Positions 6,242-16,197 are shown, counted from the stretch's first letter. The stretch is DNA of 21,259 nt from Gallionella sp. UBA4121 (GCA_002381565.1 DFWZ01000052.1:1-21259); one strand, 5' to 3'. The notes: generated by a model from the sequence alone, not told the origin. Translations and numbers: made by a program.

Positions 6242-9200
6242 ATGGGCAGTGCGCTGCCGCTGATATCGGGCAAGGAGAAGACCATCATCAAGGAATTTGC
6301 ATTTTCGTCACGCGCAGCGTTGAGTGAAGATCAGGATACCGAGCTGCTAAGTTCGGAACTGTTCAGCATTGAGCAACTGACGCGTCATGCAGCGATACTG
6401 GCCGGCCGGCATCATATTGATCAGAATCCGGGGCCGGACAAGTTGCTGCCGCGACTGGCGGAAAATGCACATGTCCTGCTGGCAGCCTATAACATAGTGA
6501 CTACCGCTGCCAAACCGGGACAGAGGATCGTACCGGCAGAGGCCTGGTTGCTCGACAACTTCTATCTTATCGAACAGCAAATCGGCATGGCGCGTCGCCA
6601 TCTGCCGCGCGGCTACAGCCAGCAGTTGCCGCGACTGTCTGATGGCCCCTCGGCGGGTTTCCCCCGCATCTATGACCTGGCGCTGGAGTTGATCTCTCAC
6701 ATGGATGGTCGCATCGACGGCGACAATACCACACGTTTCGTCGCAGCCTACCAGACGATTGAACCGTTAAGGCTGGGCGAATTGTGGGCATTCCCGATCA
6801 TGTTGCAGTTAGCACTGCTGGAAAACCTGCGCCGCGTCGCTTTGCGTATCGCCAAGCGGCGTGAGGAATTTGACGCCGCGATCACCTGGGCGGATCGCAT
6901 GCTGGCGACATCCGAAAGCGAACCGAAACAGCTCATCCGCTTGCTGGCTGAATTTGCCAATGCCGATGTGCCGCTGACCGCGCCATTCGTAGAAGAGTTT
7001 TACGCCAGACTCGAAGCTGCAAGCTCCTCGATGGCGTTCGTGCAAACCTGGGTGGAACAAAAACTGCTCGAACAAGGGGTGACCGCTACACAGTTATCAG
7101 AAACAGCGGGGCGCGCGGCGGCGACCAGTCAGATTTCCATCGCAAACAGTATCGGCAGCCTGCGTTTCATCGGCGCTACGGACTGGAGGAATTTTGTCGA
7201 GTCGCTCAGCGCTGTCGAACATATCCTGAGCGAAGATCCGGCAGGAATGCATGTAAGCTGCGATTTCGCCACCCGTGACCGGTACCGGCATGCCGTCGAA
7301 GAGGTTGCCAAGGGAAGCTTGCAGAGTGAAACGGCGGTGGCACGTGCAGCCATCGTGCTCGCACAGACCGCTGCTGCACAATCGAACGTCCATGACCGCA
7401 CCGCCCATGTCGGATATTACCTGATCGATAGCGGACGGCACTTGCTGGAGCGTGCAGTGGATTGCCGGTTATCCTTGAGGACCAGGATCGGCCGGTCCTT
7501 ACGGAATTATTGCCTTATCCTATACATCAGCCCCATCCTGTTGCTAACCGTAATTTCAAGTTCGGCAATACTGGCCTATTTATGCGGGTTGAACCCGACA
7601 GACTGGCGGTACTGGCTGATGGCCATTCCTCTCGTAATATCCACCTCGGCGATGGCCGTCTCGCTGGTGAATCTGCTCGCCACACATCTCTTGCCACCGC
7701 ATATTTTGCCAAGACTGGATTTTTCTCAGGGCATCCCGGCAAGCCACCGCACCATGGTGGTAGTGCCAACCCTGATAAGGCAGCCCCAGGAAATAGATGA
7801 TTTGCTCGAAGCACTGGAGATCCGCTACCTTGGCAACCGCGACCCAAATCTGTTCTTTGCCTTGCTGACGGATTTTTACGATGCACCCGATCAATTTCAG
7901 CCGGGTGACAACGCATTGATTGCCCATGCGCGCGCTGCCATCCTCGCTCTCAATGACACTTACCGTGATGACCGCCCGTGCATTTTCTATCTGTTTCACA
8001 GGCCCAGGCTCTGGAATCCGGTTGAACAGATATGGATGGGCTATGAGCGCAAGCGCGGCAAACTGGAGCAATTCAATGCCTTGTTACGGGGTGCGGCGCA
8101 AACGGCATTCTCGGATGTGGTGGGTGATGTATCCATCCTGGGTTCGATCCAGTACGTGATCACCCTCGATACCGATACACAACTACCCCGTGACACCGCG
8201 CGCACCCTGATCGGCAACATCGCACATCCTCTCAATCGGCCCGTGTACGATGCCCTCAAGGGACGTATCGTTGAAGGTTATGCTATTTTGCAGCCACGCG
8301 CATCAATCAGCCTGAGCAGTGCAGGCCAGTCCAGGTTTACCCAGCTGTTTGCAGGCGAGTCAGGCATAGACCCTTATACGAGGGAAGTATCGGATGTCTA
8401 TCAGGACCTTTTTGGCGAAGGATCATTCATCGGCAAGGGCATCTATGATGTTGACGCCTTCCGGCTAGCGGTCGATGGACGTTTTCCTGAAAATCTGATT
8501 TTAAGTCATGACTTGCTGGAAAGCGGTTATGCACGATCCGCCCTGGTAACCGATGTTAATCTCATTGAAGAGCATCCTGCCAGCTACGCCATCGAGGCGA
8601 GCCGCAGACACCGCTGGATACGCGGCGACTGGCAACTTGCCGGCTGGCTGCTGACGCATGTGCCGGGCCCTTCATCAGGCGGATCTAAAGCTTCGCGCCT
8701 ACCCAATCCACTCACCGCCTTGCTGATCTGGAAAATTTTCGACAACCTGAGACGCAGCCTTGTGCCGCCGTCACTGCTTGTCTTGCTGGCAGGAGGTTGG
8801 CTGACGGGTTTCGGGCCGGCCTGGTTCTGGCCACTGCTGGTCATCGGTTTAATGCTCGCGCCCAGTTTGCTGGGCTCCGTAATCGAACTCGTCCGCAAGC
8901 CCGCTGAGCGCGACTGGCTCCCGCACCTGGCACTGAACGGCAAGTCAGCCCTCCGCCCTGTATTGCTGGCTTTGCTCACGCTGATACTTTTGCCTTACGA
9001 CACACTGATATACCTGGATGCCATCATGCGTTCCGGTGTGCGTATGCTGTTCACACGACGCGGACTCCTGCTTTGGCATCTGCCCTCTTATGCCAACCGT
9101 AACGCGCGCCATAGTCTGCCGGATTTTTTTCTGGAAATGTGGGTCGCGCCTGCGTTCACGATCTTGCTGGCCTTGGCACTGATCATCACCCGGTCTACAC

Positions 9201-12200
9201 AATGGCAGTTCTATGCACCTGTCTTGCTGCTCTGGCTGTTTTCGCCCGTCGCAGGCTGGTGGCTCAGCAACCCGCTGGTGCCCCCGCTGCTTGACTTGAG
9301 CGTTGAGCAACAGCGTTTCCTGCATGCATCGGCCAGGCGGACATGGCGCTTCTTCACGGATTTCGTCAACTCTGATGAAAACTGGCTGCCGCCCGACAAC
9401 TTTCAGGTATATCCGGCCCCTCTGATCGCCTCACGCACGTCACCCACCAACATCGGTATGGCGCTGCTGGCGAATCTGACTGCCTGCGATTTAGGCTACA
9501 TATCCACGGGTGAATTGCTAAAACGCACCGAAAACACCCTGACCACGATGGAAAAATTGGAACGCTACCGGGGTCATTTTTACAACTGGTACGACACGCG
9601 CACACTTCAACCGCTGCACCCGCAATACGTCTCGTCGGTTGACAGCGGCAACCTGCTCGGCAGCTTGCTCACCTTGCAGGCGGGGCTGGCCGAGTTAAAA
9701 GACCAACCAGTACTCTCAGTCAACGCGTTTTCGGGGCTGCAGGATACCTTGCAGGTTTTTGCCGAGTATATGCCCTCACCGCCTTCTGCTGAGCTTGCGC
9801 AAGTGTTGCGGATTTTGCATGACAAGCTTCAGTCGCTCACGCAAAATGGACTAACACTGACAGCGGCAGTCCAATTGCTGAATGAATTCTCCCAGGCGGG
9901 CGCAGCACTGATGACCATGCTGCCCGTTGATGGCGAGCTGTATTACTGGGCCCGTGCGTTTGAGCAGCAGTCCCGCGCACACCTGGATGACCTTGATTTT
10001 CTGATGTCAGAACCAACAGCCATCATCCCGACACTGGCGGATTTGGTCAAAGCACCGGCAAGCTCTTTTGACTCTCTGCCGACAGCCGCCAGATCGCGTT
10101 ATGAAGGCGCGTTGCGACGCATCGCCAATATTGATGATTTGAGCGCACGTTGCCGCGAACTGGCGGTAATGGATTTCGAATTTCTCTATGACACGCAGCG
10201 CGACTTGCTCGCCATAGGCTACGACGTGGGCGAGCGACGCCGTGATCCGTCCTGCTATGATCTGCTGGCTTCAGAAGCACGCCTCGCCAGTTTTATGCTC
10301 ATCGCGCAAGGTCAGGCACAACAGAAACACTGGTTCTCGCTCGGACGCCTGCTGACCAGCCAGGGAAGTGATGTGAGCCTGATTTCCTGGAGCGGCTCGA
10401 TGTTCGAGTACCTGATGCCACAGCTGATCATGCCCAGCTTTGATCACACCTTGCTTGCGCAAACCTGCAAGTCAGCAGTCCTGCGCCAGATTGAATACGG
10501 CCGGCAACGCGGGGTGCCGTGGGGAATTTCAGAGTCCTGTTATAACGGCACCGACATGCACCAGGTCTATCAATATCGCGCATTCGGCGTGCCAGGTCTG
10601 GGCTTCAAACGCGGACTGGGCGATGACCTGGTCATCGCACCCTATGCCAGTGCATTGGCGCTGACCGTGTTGCCTGCTGCTGCGTGCAGCAACTTGCAAA
10701 CCCTGGCTGCTGCGGGCTTCATGGGCGCATACGGTTTCTTCGAAGCGGTCGATTACACGCCTTCGCGTGTTCCGCATGGCAAGACACATGTGATCGTACG
10801 TTCATTCATGGCGCATCATCAGGGCATGAGCCTGCTGGCTTTTGCATATATCCTGCTCGATCGTCCTATGCAGCGCCGCTTCATGTCGGCGCCACAGGTG
10901 CGTGCCGCAGAATTATTGTTGCAGGAACGCGTGCCGAAAACAGGTGCTACCCTGCACCCGCACGCAGCAGAAGTGAGCGCCGCCGCGCGCCCTCCCGTTG
11001 CGGAAGAAGGGGCCATCATGCGCGTGTTTACCAATCCAGGCATCCAGATCCCGGAAATTCACCTGCTGTCCAACGGCAGGAGCCACGTCATGGTGACCCA
11101 TGCCGGCGGGGGGTACACACGCTGGCGCGAACTGGCCGTCACCCGCTGGCGCGAAGACGCAACAAGCGATTGCTGGGGAACCTTCATTTACTTGCGAGAC
11201 CGCGACACGGGGCGTTACTGGTCAACTACCTATCAACCGACACTGCGCCGTACCGATCACTACGAGGCGATTTTCGTACAGGGGCGCGCTGAATACCGGT
11301 TGCGCGATCAGGCGATCGAAGCGCACAGCGAGATTAGCGTATCCCCTGAAGACGATGTCGTGGTGCGCCGCGTCACGCTCACCAACCTGTCACCCCGTCA
11401 CCGTCATATCGAGGTAACGAGTTACGCAGAGGTCGTATTGGCGCCGCTGAATGCGGATCTTGCCCACCGCGCTTTCAGCAACCTGTTCGTGCAAACCGAA
11501 ATCCTGCACGACCGGCAGGCCATTCTCTGCACACGGCGATGCCGCACGCCGGATGAACAGGCACCCTGGATGTTTCACCTGCTGGCAGCCCCCGGCGCCA
11601 GTGCTGACAAGCCATCTTACGAAACAGATCGCGCCAGATTTATCGGGCGGGGTCGCACGGCCGCCAATCCGCTGGTATTCGATCGCAATGATGGCCCACT
11701 GTCGAACACGGCAGGTTCGGTGCTCGATCCTATCGTGTCCATTCGCAGCATTATCAGGTTGTCACCCGACGAATCGGCGACCGTGCAGATCATCTCCGGT
11801 ATTGCAGACACGCGCGAAGCCGCATTGGCTTTGCTTGAGAAGTATTGTGACCGGCACTTCGTTGACCGTGCCTTTGAGATGGCATGGTTCCAAAGTCAGG
11901 AGGTGCTGCGCCACCTCAATGCAACGGAAGCCGATGCGCAACTCTTTGGCCGACTGGCCAGCTCAGTCATTTTTGGCAATGCCATGCGCCGCGCCGCGCC
12001 CGCCATCATTGCCCGCAATCAGCTCGGTCAGTCAGGCCTTTGGCGCTTTGCCGTCTCGGGTGATCTGCCCATCGTCCTGCTGCGCATAGGCGATGTGAAC
12101 CGCATCCATCTGGTCAAACAGGTGCTGCAAGCCCATGCCTATTGGCGGATGAAAGGCTTGATTGCCGACCTGGTGATTTTGAATGAGGATTTTTCGGGTT

Positions 12201-14905
12201 ATCGGGCGGTACTGCATGATTTGATCATTGGGCTGATCAATACGGGAACGGAAGCCAAACTTGTCAACAAAACAGGTGGCGTCTTTGTGCTGCGTGCGGA
12301 AGATCTCTCCGAAGATGACCGGGTTTTATTGCAGACGGTCGCCCGCATCGTGTTCACCGACACCGCCGACACCCTGATTGAGCAAGTGGATCGCCGTATA
12401 TCCCCGGAGCGTGTGTCTGACCGTTTTGAACCCATGCTGCAACCGGCGCCCGAACCCACCCCTCCGCTGCTCGTACATGAACGCATTTTCAACAATGGCC
12501 TCGGAGGATTCTCGCCTGACGGGCGCGAATACATCATCACCCTGGAACCGGGTCAGAGCACGCCCGCCCCCTGGGTCAATGTCATCGCCAGCCCTCACAT
12601 CGGCACGGTCGTAAGCGAGGCAGGGAGCGCCTATACATGGGTAGAAAATGCGCATGAGTTCCGGCTGACTACCTGGCACAACGACCCGATAAGCGACAGC
12701 AGCGGCGAAGCTACCTATATCCGCGACGAAGAAACGGGTGCATTCTGGTCGCCGACGCCCCTCCCCGCCAGCAGCCAGTTTGGATATACCTGCAGGCACG
12801 GGTTTGGCTACAGTGTGTTCGAACACTTTGAATCGGGTATCTACTCAGAACTGACAACTTACGTCGCGATGGACGCACCCGTCAAGTTCGTGGTGGTCAA
12901 GCTGCACAATCAGTCCAGACGCCCGCGCCGCTTATCGCTGACTGGTTATTGGGAACTGGTGTTAGGTGAGTGGCGGCACACCAATCTGATGCACATTGTC
13001 ACCGAAGCTGATCCGCGCACCGGCGCGCTGTTTGCCCGCAATGCGTACGGTCGCGAATGCGCCCATCGGGTCGTGTTCCTGCAAGTGAGCGAGACAGAGC
13101 GCACGGTGACCGGAAACCGGACTGAGTTCATAGGTCGCAATGGCCAACTCGCAAGCCCGTCAGCGATGCGCCGCAAACGCTTGTCAGGCAAGACAGGGGC
13201 TGCCATGGATCCGTGCGCCGCAATGCAGAGCCAGATCGTACTGGCCGCAGGGCAAGAGCGTGAAATCGTATTCGTATTCGGCGCGGCTCAGAACAGTGAC
13301 GAAGCGCGCCACTTCATCCAGCGCTTTGCCGGACCTGCACGCGCACGGCAGGCACTGGATGCAGTGCGTGAATACTGGGACCATACCCTGGGTGCAGTGC
13401 AGGTGACAACGCCCGATCCGGCGCTGGACGTGTTAGCCAACGGCTGGCTGATCTACCAGACGCTGTCTTGCCGCCTGTGGGGTCGGAGCGGCTATTATCA
13501 GTCCGGCGGCGCCTACGGGTTCCGCGATCAGTTGCAGGACACCATGGCACTGATCCATACCACGCCTGCGCTTGCCCGTGAACAACTCATCAGGTGTGCC
13601 GGACGCCAGTTCCTGCTGGGTGACGTGCAGCACTGGTGGCATCCTCCCAACGGACAAGGCGTGCGCACCCATTTTTCAGATGACTATCTGTGGCTGCCGT
13701 ATGCGGTGTCTCGCTATGTACTGACGACCGGCGACACCGGCGTGCTCGACGAGGAGGTGCATTTTCTGGAGGGACGCAGCCTGAATCCTGAAGAGGAAGC
13801 GTACTACGACCAGCCGCAACGCTCAGTTGAAGTGGCAAGCCTGTACGAACATTGCGTGCGTGCCATCCGGCATGGTTTACGTTTCGGCAAACATCAGTTA
13901 CCGCTGATAGGCTGCGGCGACTGGAACGACGGCATGAACCTGGTCGGCCGCGAGGGCCGGGGCGAGAGCGTCTGGCTGGCCTGGTTCCTGTTTGAAAACC
14001 TGCAACTTATTTCCGGTCTGGCTCACACTCGGGGCGATGCGACATTTGCCCGGTTCTGCACTGCACAGGCAAGTACATTACGCGACAACATTGAGGAGAA
14101 TTCCTGGGATGGCGAGTGGTACAGGCGCGCCTATTTTGATGATGGCACCCCCTTGGGTTCCTCCATCAATGACGAATGCCAAATCGATTCGATCAGCCAG
14201 AGCTGGGCCATCATATCAGGCGGCGGTGATCCGATCCGCGCCCGTCAGGCGATGGAGCAGGTGGACAAACGGCTGGTCAAACGCGATGCACAGCTCATCC
14301 AGTTACTTTCCCCACCCTTCGACAAATCGGCTCTTGAACCCGGTTACATCAAGGGGTACGTGCCTGGTGTGCGCGAGAATGGCGGTCAGTATACCCATGC
14401 TGCGATCTGGGCCACGATGGCGTATGCCATGATGGGCGACAAAGAACGCGCGTGGGAATTATTTGCCATGCTCAATCCTGTCAATCACAGCGCCACAGTC
14501 GCCGATATGGAGCGCTACAAGGTCGAACCCTACGTCATGAGCGCGGATATTTACGCAGCCCAGCCCCACACAGGCCGGGGGGGATGGACCTGGTACACCG
14601 GTGCTGCCGGCTGGATGTACCGGCTGAGCGTGGAAACCCTGCTTGGACTGCATCGGGAAGTAGATCATCTGCGCATCACGCCGTGTATTCCACCCCATTG
14701 GGATACATACAAAATCCGCTACCGTTACCTGGAAACCTACTACCACATCACTCTTGTGCGCGCAGGCGACCCGTCAGAGCAGCGCGTAACGCTGGATGGT
14801 GTTGTGTTGAATGAAGCCGGCGTAGCAGAAACTGATCAAACGCCGGGACTGATTCCTCTGGTTAATGACCAACTGGAACACCATGTCGAGGTGAAATTTA
14901 ATTAA
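6242..14905 (+). CDS. ndvB: Cyclic beta-1,2-glucan synthase (NdvB/Cgs type)
   Basis: The 2887-residue protein matches the usual length and order of NdvB/Cgs. It makes and cyclises beta-1,2-glucan from UDP-glucose at the inner membrane. A cytoplasmic N-terminus precedes membrane spans at about 423-450 and 455-484. The GT84 domain follows, with TLDTDTQLP (DxD at 643-645), HDLLE (756-760) and RRHRW (788-792, the Q/RxxRW motif). Further spans lie at about 824-882, 902-930, 966-985 and 987-1008. A glycoamylase-like domain spans about 1339-1540. The GH94-type phosphorylase part has two beta-sandwich modules starting near 1588 and 2075 and a catalytic (alpha/alpha)6 region with QHWWHPPNGQG near 2463 and GDWNDGMN at 2559-2566, which includes the catalytic Asp. 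A stop at 6218 excludes a much longer start. The ATG at 6242 has no good Shine-Dalgarno site, so the start may be slightly downstream. No NdvA exporter is nearby. The glucan normally helps osmotic adaptation. Confidence 0.93.
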   Translation: MGSALPLISGKEKTIIKEFAFSSRAALSEDQDTELLSSELFSIEQLTRHAAILAGRHHIDQNPGPDKLLPRLAENAHVLLAAYNIVTTAAKPGQRIVPAEAWLLDNFYLIEQQIGMARRHLPRGYSQQLPRLSDGPSAGFPRIYDLALELISHMDGRIDGDNTTRFVAAYQTIEPLRLGELWAFPIMLQLALLENLRRVALRIAKRREEFDAAITWADRMLATSESEPKQLIRLLAEFANADVPLTAPFVEEFYARLEAASSSMAFVQTWVEQKLLEQGVTATQLSETAGRAAATSQISIANSIGSLRFIGATDWRNFVESLSAVEHILSEDPAGMHVSCDFATRDRYRHAVEEVAKGSLQSETAVARAAIVLAQTAAAQSNVHDRTAHVGYYLIDSGRHLLERAVDCRLSLRTRIGRSLRNYCLILYISPILLLTVISSSAILAYLCGLNPTDWRYWLMAIPLVISTSAMAVSLVNLLATHLLPPHILPRLDFSQGIPASHRTMVVVPTLIRQPQEIDDLLEALEIRYLGNRDPNLFFALLTDFYDAPDQFQPGDNALIAHARAAILALNDTYRDDRPCIFYLFHRPRLWNPVEQIWMGYERKRGKLEQFNALLRGAAQTAFSDVVGDVSILGSIQYVITLDTDTQLPRDTARTLIGNIAHPLNRPVYDALKGRIVEGYAILQPRASISLSSAGQSRFTQLFAGESGIDPYTREVSDVYQDLFGEGSFIGKGIYDVDAFRLAVDGRFPENLILSHDLLESGYARSALVTDVNLIEEHPASYAIEASRRHRWIRGDWQLAGWLLTHVPGPSSGGSKASRLPNPLTALLIWKIFDNLRRSLVPPSLLVLLAGGWLTGFGPAWFWPLLVIGLMLAPSLLGSVIELVRKPAERDWLPHLALNGKSALRPVLLALLTLILLPYDTLIYLDAIMRSGVRMLFTRRGLLLWHLPSYANRNARHSLPDFFLEMWVAPAFTILLALALIITRSTQWQFYAPVLLLWLFSPVAGWWLSNPLVPPLLDLSVEQQRFLHASARRTWRFFTDFVNSDENWLPPDNFQVYPAPLIASRTSPTNIGMALLANLTACDLGYISTGELLKRTENTLTTMEKLERYRGHFYNWYDTRTLQPLHPQYVSSVDSGNLLGSLLTLQAGLAELKDQPVLSVNAFSGLQDTLQVFAEYMPSPPSAELAQVLRILHDKLQSLTQNGLTLTAAVQLLNEFSQAGAALMTMLPVDGELYYWARAFEQQSRAHLDDLDFLMSEPTAIIPTLADLVKAPASSFDSLPTAARSRYEGALRRIANIDDLSARCRELAVMDFEFLYDTQRDLLAIGYDVGERRRDPSCYDLLASEARLASFMLIAQGQAQQKHWFSLGRLLTSQGSDVSLISWSGSMFEYLMPQLIMPSFDHTLLAQTCKSAVLRQIEYGRQRGVPWGISESCYNGTDMHQVYQYRAFGVPGLGFKRGLGDDLVIAPYASALALTVLPAAACSNLQTLAAAGFMGAYGFFEAVDYTPSRVPHGKTHVIVRSFMAHHQGMSLLAFAYILLDRPMQRRFMSAPQVRAAELLLQERVPKTGATLHPHAAEVSAAARPPVAEEGAIMRVFTNPGIQIPEIHLLSNGRSHVMVTHAGGGYTRWRELAVTRWREDATSDCWGTFIYLRDRDTGRYWSTTYQPTLRRTDHYEAIFVQGRAEYRLRDQAIEAHSEISVSPEDDVVVRRVTLTNLSPRHRHIEVTSYAEVVLAPLNADLAHRAFSNLFVQTEILHDRQAILCTRRCRTPDEQAPWMFHLLAAPGASADKPSYETDRARFIGRGRTAANPLVFDRNDGPLSNTAGSVLDPIVSIRSIIRLSPDESATVQIISGIADTREAALALLEKYCDRHFVDRAFEMAWFQSQEVLRHLNATEADAQLFGRLASSVIFGNAMRRAAPAIIARNQLGQSGLWRFAVSGDLPIVLLRIGDVNRIHLVKQVLQAHAYWRMKGLIADLVILNEDFSGYRAVLHDLIIGLINTGTEAKLVNKTGGVFVLRAEDLSEDDRVLLQTVARIVFTDTADTLIEQVDRRISPERVSDRFEPMLQPAPEPTPPLLVHERIFNNGLGGFSPDGREYIITLEPGQSTPAPWVNVIASPHIGTVVSEAGSAYTWVENAHEFRLTTWHNDPISDSSGEATYIRDEETGAFWSPTPLPASSQFGYTCRHGFGYSVFEHFESGIYSELTTYVAMDAPVKFVVVKLHNQSRRPRRLSLTGYWELVLGEWRHTNLMHIVTEADPRTGALFARNAYGRECAHRVVFLQVSETERTVTGNRTEFIGRNGQLASPSAMRRKRLSGKTGAAMDPCAAMQSQIVLAAGQEREIVFVFGAAQNSDEARHFIQRFAGPARARQALDAVREYWDHTLGAVQVTTPDPALDVLANGWLIYQTLSCRLWGRSGYYQSGGAYGFRDQLQDTMALIHTTPALAREQLIRCAGRQFLLGDVQHWWHPPNGQGVRTHFSDDYLWLPYAVSRYVLTTGDTGVLDEEVHFLEGRSLNPEEEAYYDQPQRSVEVASLYEHCVRAIRHGLRFGKHQLPLIGCGDWNDGMNLVGREGRGESVWLAWFLFENLQLISGLAHTRGDATFARFCTAQASTLRDNIEENSWDGEWYRRAYFDDGTPLGSSINDECQIDSISQSWAIISGGGDPIRARQAMEQVDKRLVKRDAQLIQLLSPPFDKSALEPGYIKGYVPGVRENGGQYTHAAIWATMAYAMMGDKERAWELFAMLNPVNHSATVADMERYKVEPYVMSADIYAAQPHTGRGGWTWYTGAAGWMYRLSVETLLGLHREVDHLRITPCIPPHWDTYKIRYRYLETYYHITLVRAGDPSEQRVTLDGVVLNEAGVAETDQTPGLIPLVNDQLEHHVEVKFN

Positions 14906-14955
14906 CAGGCATCGTGAAACCACTTACCACTTACTATTAACCAAAGGAGATTGAC

Positions 14956-15426
14956 ATGAAACATTTTCTAATCGCCGCAGCAGTCGTCGCCGTCGCCGTC
15001 ACCCTCGCCACGCCGGCAATTGCCGCCGATGTGGGTGTCTCTATCAGCATCGGTCAACCCGGATTCTATGGCCGACTCAACATCGGCGGCTATCCGCCGC
15101 CACTAGTGATCTATCGTCAACCGATGATCATCGAACGGAGCGCGATGCGCCGCCCGCCGATCTATCTGCGCGTGCCACCAGGTCACGCCAGAAACTGGAG
15201 AAAACACTGCCGCGAATACAACGCCTGTGACGAACAAGTCTACTTCGTGCAAGACGACTGGTACAACCGCGAATATGTGCCGCGTTATCAGGAACAGCAC
15301 CGTGATCGCCGTGATGAACAAGGGAGTGGCCGCCGTAATGAGCGCGGGGGTGATCATCGTGATGGCAACAATGATCGTGGCGACAGGGGCAATGATCACG
15401 GCAATAACGGTCGCGGACGGGATTGA
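14956..15426 (+). CDS. Small periplasmic protein with Arg/Asp/Gly/Asn-rich tail
   Basis: The product has 156 residues. The signal peptide is about 1-23/24 (cut after AIA or AIAA). The conserved core is DVGVSISIGQPGFYGRLNIG, PPPLVIYRQP, PPIYLRVPPGHARNWRKHC and VYFVQDDWYNREYVPRYQ. It contains one Cys pair (C85, C91). I recall similar hypothetical proteins in many betaproteobacteria, with the YLRVPPGHARNWRKHC motif conserved. From about residue 114 the tail is low-complexity, made of His, Arg, Asp, Gly and Asn (GNNDRGDRGNDHGNNGRGRD), likely disordered and possibly nucleic-acid-, polyanion- or metal-binding. AAAGGAG precedes the ATG. It lies 50 bases after the glucan synthase and may be co-transcribed with it. 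Function unknown. Confidence 0.8.
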   Translation: MKHFLIAAAVVAVAVTLATPAIAADVGVSISIGQPGFYGRLNIGGYPPPLVIYRQPMIIERSAMRRPPIYLRVPPGHARNWRKHCREYNACDEQVYFVQDDWYNREYVPRYQEQHRDRRDEQGSGRRNERGGDHRDGNNDRGDRGNDHGNNGRGRD

Positions 15427-15580
15427 GTAGTTTGGCATAACAATCCACAAGCTATGCAAGGCCGCGCGCATGCTGCGTGCAGCCTGCAATCGACAGCTGC
15501 TGCATCATCTTCCCTGCATGCGCGAACGACTTACCACACCATCATCAAAGAGTATGACAAAAGATATATAGCTGAAGCTA

Positions 15581-15596
15581 TGTACGACAGCGCACA
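15581..15596. promoter_or_regulatory. Recurrent 16-bp palindrome, copy C (upstream of DUF4398 lipoprotein)
   Basis: TGTACGACAGCGCACA keeps both arms (TGTACG and the near-complement CGCACA) and is followed by GA as in copy A. It lies about 200 bases before the lipoprotein start, so it would act at a distance or on a promoter well upstream of the gene. Confidence 0.55.
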
Positions 15597-15609
15597 GACC
15601 GCCCCATCC

Positions 15610-15633
15610 TGACACCTCATTATTGACACCTCA
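15610..15633. repeat. Tandem TGACACCTCA direct repeat
   Basis: Two exact copies of TGACACCTCA start 14 bases apart, directly after palindrome copy C. They may be paired activator half-sites or a small slippage duplication. Confidence 0.4.
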
Positions 15634-15720
15634 GAAGCATGAACGGCACCGATTAAAAGCGGGAAATTTCAGGAACAGATGGCTTTACCCGTCGTTTTGA
15701 CTGCTGTTTAGCGTAGTGGA

Positions 15721-15751
15721 AATCGTTGCAATCGAATCAGTTGCAATGATT
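15721..15751. promoter_or_regulatory. Operator-like dyad with TTGCAA arms
   Basis: AATCGTTGCAA and TTGCAATGATT form an inverted repeat with 10 of 11 pairs matching around nine bases. GTTGCAAT is also directly repeated at 15725 and 15740. It sits 36-66 bases before the ATG at 15787, which suits an operator near the promoter. Confidence 0.4.
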
Positions 15752-15786
15752 ATGTTCGACATATATCTCAACGAATGGGGAAAAAA

Positions 15787-16179
15787 ATGAAAAAAACTGA
15801 CGGCTTTAAATCATATCCAATGCTCAGCGTAGCCGTTGCGGTTGCGATCTTTATGACCGGTTGCGCAAGCGCGCCGACTATTCCGGCACCCACCGAACAA
15901 ATGGCCCTGTCCCATGCAGCCATCAACAGCGCCAACAGCGCTGGCGGCAGTGAGTATGCACCGGTGCAACTCAAGTCTGCGATGGACAAAATGGATGGTG
16001 CCGAACGTGCAATGGGCACAAAAAATTACGATCTGGCCCGTCAACTGGCAGAAGAAGCACAGGTTGATGCCCAGTTAGCTGCCGCAGCAGCGCGCGCCGG
16101 CAAGGCACAAAAAGCCGCGGATGCGTTGCGTGAGAGTGACCGTGTGTTGCACAAAGAACTCGACCGTAGCGCCAAGTAA
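15787..16179 (+). CDS. DUF4398 domain lipoprotein
   Basis: The product has 130 residues. The signal peptide ends in lipobox MTGC (Cys26). A helical Ala-rich domain of DUF4398 type follows (MALSHAAINSANSAGGSEYA, PVQLKSAMDKMDGAERAM, NYDLARQLAEEAQVDAQLAAAAA). I chose ATG 15787 rather than the in-frame ATG 15775, because the GGGG that overlaps the first ATG gives a ribosome site six bases before the second. DUF4398 lipoproteins are commonly paired with an OmpA protein that has its own DUF4398 region, as here 238 bases downstream. They are probably anchored to the outer membrane and interact with peptidoglycan; precise function unknown. Confidence 0.85.
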   Translation: MKKTDGFKSYPMLSVAVAVAIFMTGCASAPTIPAPTEQMALSHAAINSANSAGGSEYAPVQLKSAMDKMDGAERAMGTKNYDLARQLAEEAQVDAQLAAAAARAGKAQKAADALRESDRVLHKELDRSAK

Positions 16180-16197
16180 TCAGCGACGGAACTGATC

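Larger units (their letters stand above)
15427..15786. other. 360-bp intergenic region with repeats and one palindrome copy
   Basis: No credible gene is seen. It holds a 9-bp inverted repeat (CGCGCATGC at 15465-15473, complement at 15516-15524), the recurrent palindrome copy C (15581-15596), a direct repeat of TGACACCTCA (15610-15619 and 15624-15633), and an operator-like dyad at 15721-15751. A weak ten-of-sixteen match to the palindrome is at 15702-15717. The region likely carries the promoter of the DUF4398/OmpA group. Confidence 0.55.

Noticed and set aside
7462..7800. Plus-strand frame inside the glucan synthase, and many similar frames on both strands between 6242 and 14905
   Set aside because: All are shadows of one intact 2887-codon gene with every expected motif in frame.
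15103..15489. Minus-strand frame of 128 residues, Ile/Val/Thr-rich and hydrophobic
   Set aside because: It is antisense to the low-complexity tail of the gene at 14956; the hydrophobic look comes from complementing GAT/CGT-type codons.
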